This document shows, piece by piece, positions 57,040-64,000 of a stretch of DNA of 64,000 nucleotides (the first letter of the stretch is position 1; every line of letters begins with the position of its first letter). Origin of the DNA: Isoetes taiwanensis (taxonomy: Eukaryota; Streptophyta; Lycopodiopsida; Isoetales; Isoetaceae); assembly GCA_021234155.1 (NCBI GenBank), contig JAJEKV010000063.1, positions 434,001-498,000 on the forward strand, read 5' to 3'. The notes under the pieces are model-generated. The model saw nothing but the letters and a program-made list of their open reading frames with translations, was not told the DNA's origin and did no database searches. A program made the translations under genes and the position numbers.

Positions 57040-57272
57040 TCACCTCAGAAATAGAGCTCTTCCTTCGCTGTTCTCACCCTTCTTTGCCCTTCCTCGCCCG
57101 ACCTCAGAAATAGACCTCCTCTGCATCCGGCTTCCTCTGTATCGCGAAGGAGGCTCCAGGGCAGCGGGAGCAGCATCTGGCCAACCCGCCATGGCCGCCA
57201 TCTCCTCCAGCACATGGGGGCGAGGATCAGCCGCCCGCCATGCTCGGACGACCGCTGCCACGAATCTGTAAC
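57040..57272 (-). CDS. Possible terminal exon of an unidentified gene
   Basis: A GC-rich minus-strand frame follows a good splice acceptor (TTCTGTTACAG ending at about 57,273). It encodes RFVAAVVRAWRAADPRP and continues to a stop at 57,040. Base composition differs sharply from the AT-rich surroundings. No upstream exon is evident within the window. It could be an isolated gene fragment carried by a transposon. Confidence 0.25.
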
Positions 57273-57312
57273 AGAAAACCATAGGCATGCCAAAAAAAAG
57301 TTTCACAAAGCC

Positions 57313-57663
57313 AAAACCTTAGTAATTGGATAATTTGGGAACCTTATGGGTTTTCTAATTCCTCGACTCAGGTACAAGCTATTTCAAAACTTTCTGGTGT
57401 TCCCGGGATTAGTAGAGCGGAAGTTTGCCATTTGGCGGGACTTCTTGGGCGTTGATGGTCAGTTTGTACAGCAGTAGAGTTGCAGTTTTTCTGTGAGTTT
57501 GTTGTGGAGTGTCGAGGTATCGCTGTCTCTTTGGGGCAGTTCTCCTTCCTCCTCACTTGCTTTGGAACATTACCATTCTTTTAATATATTGATGACACAG
57601 TTTTTCAAAAAAAAAAAACCTTAGTAATTGCATAATTTGGGAACCTTATGGGTTTTCTAATTC
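57313..57663 (+). mobile_element. Retroposed insert with long target-site duplication
   Basis: A 49-base sequence at 57,313-57,361 recurs at 57,615-57,663 with one mismatch. Between them lie 253 bases ending in ATATTGATGACACAG, then poly(A) at about 57,607-57,618. A terminal A-run plus target duplication indicates LINE-machinery insertion, either a 5'-truncated LINE 3' end or a SINE. No A/B boxes were recognised, so a truncated LINE is favoured. Confidence 0.7.
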
Positions 57664-57865
57664 TAGTAGTAACGGTTGTACTAATCCATTTATATGAGTT
57701 CCATGTTCAAATTGGTCTCCTATGGACGTAAGACATTATATTCTACTCATTATGAGAAGTAAAATCCACATCGAATTGTCTACTTCAGTTTCCTTTATTT
57801 TTATGTGCTTCTAGCTATGAGCATAGAGAGGAACAAAAATATCAAGTCCCACCATAGTAGATAGA

Positions 57866-58230
57866 TAAGGATTTTAATGTCCGGGGAGACCACTGTAGGC
57901 CATGGGGTGGTACAATGCAAGGGCACGTAGCCCAGATCAAACTAGGGGTAAAACCCCACTATAAAACAACGAGCATATAGCCCAAATAAACACCATAAAA
58001 ATAATGAAACAAAGGAGACACGGCTACACGTAAGCCGTCCATGGACCAAAAGGCCACTGATCTCGAATGACAGCCTCACCTCTCCATATACTGCCCACTT
58101 TGTTGGCGTGCTTGTCGAAGCCGACATAATTCCTTTCTCCGCCGGTAAAGCTATGCTGGAGTGAGACTCCTGAACCGAAAAAGTGGTGCCTCTCAGATGA
58201 TTGCCATGCCAAAATATGAATCATGGAAAA
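57866..58230 (-). pseudogene. Possible LINE 3' remnant
   Basis: Minus-strand sequence from about 58,230 reads hydrophobic, Trp-rich short frames and ends in a segment (TGCCCTTGCATTGTACCACC-like) seen at the 3' ends of some plant non-LTR elements. The motif pair with 42,223-42,310 is weak support. No RT block is present. Confidence 0.25.
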
Positions 58231-58814
58231 GGCATCTGTAAAATGCACTAACAAATGGCGAAGTCAGTTGGGTCGACATGCTCCAACCCTTTGTGTCGAG
58301 GCGATGCCGTCCGCCAGGATGTGCACCACCTCTGTGAAGAAACATACCACCTCATCTGTAGCAGTGCAAACATTCTGCTTCTTGGCTCCGACGATACGCA
58401 TGTTCAGGCCTACGAACTGTTATTGTGCCACATATCGGCATCAAAGGTGCCAATGGAAGTTCCCAAAGCTCCAAATCTCGACAGGGGTGACACGGGCTTG
58501 CGAAATCTGTGCTTGGTCGATTCGGACCAAATCCCTGCTGGGTAGAGTCCATGCTGGGAGAAATGTCCCAAGCGAAACAATTGCCGGGTAGATTCGATGC
58601 AGGCAGAATGGATGCTGGCAGGAATCGAATGCTAGAAGACGCATTCGGGACCTGCTATTGCCTGGCTGCACAAGGCGAGAGGCACTAGGCAGAGATAACC
58701 ATTTCTTTCATTTACTTGTCTACTTCCTCTTCGTCAATCAAGAGGCATGTTTCAAATTGAGTTGAAAATACAGGTATTAGTGGCCGTGAAGGTCTCAAGT
58801 GGTGTACACGTGGA

Positions 58815-58824
58815 TGCCACGTCA
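58815..58824 (+). promoter_or_regulatory. ACGT-core element upstream of NFRKB-like gene
   Basis: TGCCACGTCA is identical to 43,176-43,185 and lies 268 bases before the ATG at 59,092. A telo-box complement (TAGGGTTTTT) lies at about 58,945-58,955. Confidence 0.4.
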
Positions 58825-59091
58825 TGGCTCCATAGCGCAAAATGAATCCTATCCATGGTGGTTAACGGAACGAAGTGTTATTGACTAAGCAGCGAAGGAA
58901 AAGGCTAGATACAGGGGCCTTTTCTTCGTGCCCTAAATCCCACTTAGGGTTTTTCTTCAGCTCGGATTGCTGGGCGCTTCTGCCTTGGTTCTTCATGAAT
59001 CTGGCCTCGGCCTGTAATACATCTTAATTTACCGCCAACATATGCCCTCTGGACTGCTGTGCCATTGCTCTGGAGCTCGATTTCGTCGAAT

Positions 59092-60189
59092 ATGTCCACC
59101 GATAGAGGTAACAATTATTCTAGCTCTTCCACAGAAGATGACTATCGCCCAGTTTCTAAATCCCGCAGAGCTAGTTCTAATAACTCTGACGGGAGCAATG
59201 AATCAGAACAGGACGATGATGAACAGGAAATTTGCCAGATTGGTGACCAGGCTTGTAGCATCCCACATGAGCTGTTTAGTCTTCCAGATTTGAAAAATAT
59301 TATGAGCCTCGATACTTGGAATTTTTGCTTGACTGAAGAAGAAAGGGAAAGTCTTATGTTATATCTCCCTTCTCTTGATCAAGATGGTTTTCAGAGAACT
59401 TTGAAGGAGCTCTTGGGGGGTAAGAATTTTTACTTTGGAAGTCCTTTGAGTAAATTTTTTGAGCAATTGAAAGGTGGTTTTTTGAGTCCACCTGTAGCTC
59501 AGTACATGGAAGGGTTGAAATACATAGAAAGGAAAGAGCATTATCATATATTACGCGATTATCATGATGGCATGGTAAATTATCTGCTGGAAATGCAGAA
59601 GCTATGGGAGGATTACCCAAATGCAGAACTTGATGAGCGGCTCCAGATTTGGAACTCTTGGAAGACCAGTAAGGTGAAGCCTGATCCATCCAAATTGTCA
59701 AGGAAAAGGTTCTCAGCCTTGTCCAGATCTAAACTACACAATGAAGGACCCAAAGGCGTGTTGAAGGTGAAAGGTGCAGTTCCAATAGAAGCATCAAATA
59801 TAGAGATAGAAATGAATGATGAATCTTCTGCAATGATTCCTTCAAAAAATCTTGGGCAACCTGGGCCAAAAGGAGTATTAAAAGTAGCCAGGAAGGCCCA
59901 TTTTAAGGAAAGCTTACTGGAAGATACAGCAGATATAAATTATTTTGGTCTACCTTCTGGGGAAGCTAATTTTCAAGTTGAGGGTGAATTGGAATATGGA
60001 CTTCCTTCACATACTGAGTTAGACAGTATAATGTTCTCAGAAGAGATCATGACAGCCAATTTTGATCAGCCTCCCTCCAATAAAAAGAGGAAATATAATG
60101 GCTTAATTCAAACGAAGAAAATTCAAAGATCAGCAAAAGCAGACTATAGATTGGCCGAGGACCAGAGAAGCAAAAACCTCGAGTACTAA
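59092..60189 (+). CDS. NFRKB-like protein with DEUBAD-type domain
   Basis: A single-exon frame of 365 codons. The first 65 residues are acidic and Ser-rich. Residues from about 75 to 190 form the conserved block (FSLPDLKNIMSLDTWNFCLTEEER, LKELLGGKNFYFGSPLSKFFEQLKGGF, YHDGMVNYLLEMQKLWEDYPN). This resembles the N-terminal DEUBAD-like region of NFRKB/INO80G-related plant proteins. Two GPKGVLKV repeats and a basic KKRK stretch follow. Animal NFRKB binds UCH37 in the INO80 chromatin remodeller; the plant role is inferred from family. The short length matches the smaller plant paralogues and not the larger, roughly 1,000-residue form. An ATG at 59,042 opens a different, overlapping frame of 83 codons and could reduce initiation at 59,092. 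Confidence 0.85.
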   Translation: MSTDRGNNYSSSSTEDDYRPVSKSRRASSNNSDGSNESEQDDDEQEICQIGDQACSIPHELFSLPDLKNIMSLDTWNFCLTEEERESLMLYLPSLDQDGFQRTLKELLGGKNFYFGSPLSKFFEQLKGGFLSPPVAQYMEGLKYIERKEHYHILRDYHDGMVNYLLEMQKLWEDYPNAELDERLQIWNSWKTSKVKPDPSKLSRKRFSALSRSKLHNEGPKGVLKVKGAVPIEASNIEIEMNDESSAMIPSKNLGQPGPKGVLKVARKAHFKESLLEDTADINYFGLPSGEANFQVEGELEYGLPSHTELDSIMFSEEIMTANFDQPPSNKKRKYNGLIQTKKIQRSAKADYRLAEDQRSKNLEY

Positions 60190-61137
60190 ATTATCTTGAG
60201 GAGAAAGGAAGTCATCTTTTATAAGATGACGTGCCCAGAAAAACCATATGGATGATGATCTTATAGATATCCCAGGTTTCTGGTTGTAGAAATGAAAGAC
60301 TGGAGATAATTGACATCTTCTTTGAAATTCTTGCTGCTGCAAATGTATGATCTTAGCGTTGCAGTCCTAATTTTTATCTTACGAATATGTTTCATGTTAC
60401 TATAAAGGCATGATTTTAATGCAGAATAAATCAGGTTCAGGCACTCTCATTTAGAGAGACATACTTGGTTATCCCTTATTTTAAAAAGTCATTCCTTATT
60501 TTAAATCATACCACAAGCTTGTTGCGCTCATTTTCAAGTGTGAGCAATTTCTGCAGAGGCTTGGAAGCTGGTAATGGAATGATTTTTTCCAAGAAGAGCA
60601 AGATTGGCTACAACGGCCATATTCCAAAGGGTGAAATTTATCTAATGATATTGTTCTCTAAAGCTCTGTTATTGCATATTGCACTGATGGACCTGAAACT
60701 GAATATATTGAACCAAAAATTTTTGGCATCTAAAAAGATCTAAATATTATGACAAAAAGCATTTTAGTGAACCAAAAATGTTGCAAGGCTAAGCTTCAAT
60801 GTTTCTTCAAATTCTCAACAATTTCTTCAGGAAATGCTCAAGCCCAATGGTATGAATGATCTTATATGGTGCCCCCTCGCCATCTCATCTCTATTCTCTC
60901 TCTATCTCTTCACACCCCAAAGCCCCCCTTTTCCTTTTGTCATTCTATTCCCTTCTCTCTTTATACTCTCTCTATTTTCCTCATCATTAGGCAGTTCATA
61001 TACGTCAATGTTGTGGATCTCTTAGCCTACATCCCGGCTGACATGAAACAACATGTTGAGATGCCACGTTGCTCTCTCCTCTAAATATCTCCCTTTCATC
61101 TAAGTTTAGAATCTATCTTTGCGGACGTTAAAATATA
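60190..61137 (+). other. 3' flank of the NFRKB-like gene
   Basis: No further exon is evident. A pyrimidine-rich stretch (60,870-60,985) begins what may be the copia LTR preceding 61,278. Confidence 0.3.
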
Positions 61138-61164
61138 CTTCCTTCCTTCCTTCCTTCCTTCCTT
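61138..61164 (+). repeat. (CTTC)n microsatellite
   Basis: About six and a half CTTC units, probably within the copia LTR that precedes the primer-binding site. Confidence 0.9.
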
Positions 61165-61280
61165 TAGATTACCTTTTCTACATGTATGTATATATGGTCA
61201 TATTATTGAATACAATTCTATTGCTTTTGGGATTACTTCTTTGTCTCTTCCTTTTGCATGCTTTTTATCTAGATTCAATA

Positions 61281-61292
61281 TGGTATCAGAGC
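61281..61292 (+). promoter_or_regulatory. Copia primer-binding site
   Basis: TGGTATCAGAGC follows a likely LTR end (TTCA at about 61,277). It marks the 5' end of a plus-strand copia element. Confidence 0.8.
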
Positions 61293-61299
61293 AACAGGT

Positions 61300-61640
61300 A
61301 ATAATTGTGAAGGGCGACTCGTCGGCAAAAACGATTTTCAATGGTACTCGATATCCTGGTTGGAAGAAAAAAATAAAATGTATGTTGGAGAGTGATGATT
61401 TGCTTGACTATGCCGTCGGTAAAAAGGGGTGTCTGAAGCAACCAACACAGAATAATCTATTGATTACTTCTGGACCAAATTTTGATGCATGGCTTAAAGA
61501 GGAGGAATAATGGAAAATTAAAGATCGTGCAGCGCGACGTTATCGTGTTATTTCAACTTTACCTGATATTTAGGATTTGTCTAATAGTGTTGGAGGAGAA
61601 TATGAGGATTTATCTGATCAATTACATGAGAATATTATTG
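61300..61640 (+). pseudogene. Copia Gag N-terminal fragment
   Basis: Downstream of the primer-binding site the plus strand encodes a copia Gag start (FNGTRYPGWKKKIKCMLESDDLLDY). Two in-frame stops follow, at about 61,508 and 61,571, then more Gag-like sequence to about 61,640. The rest of the element is missing. The LTR on its left cannot be bounded. Confidence 0.7.
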
Positions 61641-61944
61641 CACTAGATGATCATGACACTATATCACATGGAGACCACTCCGTACAAACCTCTGGAGTTA
61701 TGTCTCAGCAAGAGTTTCATGATACACGTATTTCTAGACGGTGTCCCCCGGTTACTTTGGGCTACATATCTAAACGAGGTGCACCCTGGACTACCACAGT
61801 CGTCGGATTCATCGATCCTACGACCCAAATCGTATGTTGGGGCCTCTGTGTACCTCTCGTTTTGCTTATAGTCATTTATGATTGAAGGCACCTATGATTT
61901 TGAAATATGAAATACGATTTCGCCTAAGGTTTTGAGGGAATATC

Positions 61945-62203
61945 GAACCTCTATACGGCGTTGCTTAAGATTTTAGAATATGAAATACGGGAGCTTGAAC
62001 CTCTACCAAAATAACTCAATGTCCTAATAAGACTACTTTAACAAATGTACCCAGTGAGCTAATGTGATTATTTTTTATCTTCAACGTTTTTTTTTTATAA
62101 CAACAATTGTTTAGGGACATATGATCTATGGTTTCAGAAATTGTTATTTTTACATCCATATCAAATCCCCCTGAAACCCCCTGTTATTTTGCTACATATT
62201 CAC
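61945..62203 (-). repeat. Dispersed repeat with pol III-like boxes, copy 2
   Basis: Inverted copy of 39,763-40,029. The B box (61,991-62,001) reads GGTTCAAGCTC and the A box (62,051-62,061) reads TAGCTCACTGG on the minus strand. It abuts the foldback element at 62,211. Confidence 0.6.
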
Positions 62204-62210
62204 ACATACC

Positions 62211-62602
62211 ATTAACACAAACCATTGCTGTTAACACATTTAAATTAAAATCCCCCTTAAATCCCCTTTGGTTTGGGTGCATATTCACACGGGGGGTTAC
62301 GAAGGGCAGCGAGAGCCCCAAAAATATATTTACAATACATGTACAAAATTAACACCATTAAGTACATTCTCTCAAACCTTATAGTTGCAAACCTTAATAT
62401 ATAGTATACAAAAACTTGTACATGCATACCCCACAAACGAGGATCGCTATGTACGGTCCAGATTTTGGAATAAAGAGCAAATATGCCCATCCGACAGCTC
62501 TCGTTGCCCGGAGTAACCCCCCGCGTGAATATGCACCCAAACCAAAGGGGATTTAAGGGGGATTTTAATTTAAATGTGTTAAATGCAATGGTTTGTGTTA
62601 AT
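62211..62602. mobile_element. Foldback MITE-like element
   Basis: The arm 62,211-62,316 is the reverse complement of 62,497-62,602 with a few differences, around a central 180 bases. Each arm contains AAATCCCCTTTGGTTTGGGT or its complement. The centre has no ORF of note. It is a non-autonomous hairpin-forming element. The sequence at 62,159-62,203 is a degenerate direct relative of the left arm, so the element may sit in or next to a relative. Confidence 0.75.
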
Positions 62603-63590
62603 AATGTTAATGGTAATTGTGTGTTGATTGTTATATTAAGAAAATTTTTGGGCCCTTCGGGCCCTAACTAATGCAAACTTAGATAAATGTTATGGGCCTA
62701 AATATTAATTACTAAAAAGCACAATAACATCAAGACAAACAAATTATTCCCATTGCAAACAACTATGAGTACATTTTGTAATCTCAATTCCCTGCCAATT
62801 CAAAGAATTTGGAGCCTTATTCTGGCCAGTATGCAGTATTTAATGGTGAAACTATACACTAGTTCATCCCATAAGCAATTGTACTATACACTAGTTCATC
62901 CCATAAGCAATTGTCATGCTAAACTGAAGTGTCCACTAGAGAGATAGTTGTGTCTTGATTCTCTTTGCTCCGTGATTTACAAGTGAAGTAGAACACACTA
63001 CTCGACATACAATCAACCACGCTGAGAAATGTGTACATCCCTATAAGAAGGGGGGCTTCGCACATCTTTGAAGCCGCATCTATCTTATAACCGTATCGAG
63101 GCACCCCAATCATCCTGTACTGGAATAAACTGTCCAGAGATGCCATGCTTAAATTGTTCAAGACAAACAGAAGAAGAGCTACCTGAGTTCTTCCTTTCAC
63201 CAAAGCATAGGCTCAACAACAATGAACTGGGGCAACAATGCCCCTTCTTGCCGCAACCATCCAAGTGCAATTATAACAATGACATAATGAAGGCAAATTC
63301 TGAAATATCAGATTTCTGTAACATTCTTAAAACAATAATATTGATTGAGCACTCCATGAAAGGTAAAAGACAATAAGATCAAAAACTAACCAAAATTTGA
63401 GGTGATAAGTTTCTTAAAACGAGAGCTGCATATGTATGAAAAGAAAACAATGACTACAACGTACCTCCTGTTCAGTCAAATTGGCTTCCATAACTTAATG
63501 AAATGCCATCAGTAGGCAAGCGGGCAGTTCTCATGATCATTTCCAATGCTGCCTTTGTTTTAGTTTTAGTTCATCTAAGGATATACTCTA
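62603..63590. other. Region without a recognised gene
   Basis: A 33-base stretch (ACTATACACTAGTTCATCCC and onward) is tandemly repeated at about 62,848-62,914. Otherwise no features were recognised. Confidence 0.4.
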
Positions 63591-64000
63591 GATGGAAGGA
63601 GAAGGATCTATGCCAGCTGAAGGACATTTGGTCAGAAGAAAGGGGTAAATGGAAAGCTTGGTCGTCAATCAAGAAGATTGTGAGAAATACACAAGGGGAC
63701 AGAAAGCTCTTTGAATGAATAAGGAAAAAAGTGGACATGATTTCAGGGATAGAGGGAACACATGAGCAATGGATAATCAAGGATGAAAGAGGGCAAATTC
63801 TCAAAGAGGGTTCTATATAATCTGTTGCGACATAGAGAGCCACTAAAGACTTGCAATCGAATAGGATATTAGGAAGAAGAGATATTGTCACATCTGGTGG
63901 ATAGTTGGAACTTATGGTGCAGTAGAAAAATCCAGCATTTCATTTGGTTAGCTTGGCAAGGTGGGCGGGCCACGTTAAATCGGCTCAAACAAAGGAAACT
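63591..64000 (+). pseudogene. Possible LINE ORF2 C-terminal region at window edge
   Basis: Plus-strand frames read EGTHEQWIIKDERGQILKEG (about 63,750) and, at the end of the window, IQHFIWLAWQGGRATLNRL. The latter resembles the start of the zinc-binding domain after LINE RT. Stops interrupt the frame. The decisive Cys/His residues would lie beyond the window. Confidence 0.35.

Noticed and set aside
1-64000. CRISPR arrays, operons or bacterial-type genes
   Set aside because: Introns, plant transposons and eukaryotic promoter features throughout; no spaced short-repeat arrays were seen.

Overview
The window is nuclear DNA of a land plant, most likely a seed plant with a large, repeat-rich genome. 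The evidence is spliced genes with plant-specific domain arrangements, plant-type Ty3/gypsy, Ty1/copia, LINE and hAT elements, and telo-box motifs (AAACCCTAA) near gene starts. The order or family cannot be fixed from sequence alone. A gymnosperm or a TE-rich angiosperm are both possible.

Two genes are convincing. The larger (43,659-50,847, +, 11 exons, 1,836 codons, open across every proposed splice) is a GYF-domain protein of the EXA1/PSIG1/MUSE11 type. It has an N-terminal eIF4E-binding-like motif, a GYF domain, poly-Q tracts and the family C-terminus. The smaller (59,092-60,189, +, one exon) resembles short plant NFRKB-like proteins with a DEUBAD-like region. A third, weaker locus at 1,082-3,297 (+) can be spliced into an unrecognised protein but carries one in-frame TAA and may be a pseudogene.

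Nearly everything else is nested transposable elements. From left to right: a decayed Ty3/gypsy Gag (1-735, -); the 3' end and LTR of a copia element (about 4,360-4,910, +); a broken chromovirus with RT, RNase H, integrase and chromodomain (6,738-9,010, -); and a large Ty3/gypsy element (11,758-23,188, -). That element has a recognisable 3' LTR and polypurine tract and a cassette of extra reading frames between pol and the LTR. A 4.2-kb hAT element has jumped into the first of these frames, with near-perfect 8-bp target duplications, and removing it restores an open frame. A 9.16-kb segment containing the hAT, the pol region and part of that cassette (14,836-23,992) is then repeated head to tail (23,993-33,163), joined at a 5-bp shared sequence.

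At 34,166-39,560 a LINE (-) is interrupted by a small copia element with both LTRs, a primer-binding site and a Gag-led ORF but no recognisable pol. Further right are small repeats: two inverted copies of a dispersed repeat with pol III-like A and B boxes (39.8 and 62.1 kb), a retroposed insert with an unusually long target duplication (57.3 kb), a copia 5' fragment (61.3 kb), a foldback MITE-like element (62.2-62.6 kb), and possibly a LINE running off the right edge.

In the diverged parts of the repeated pairs, many differences sit at CAG/CTG sites, the plant CHG methylation context, and often involve small indels. That points to systematic long-read base-calling error or methylation-linked damage. 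Some frameshifts reported here may therefore not be biological.
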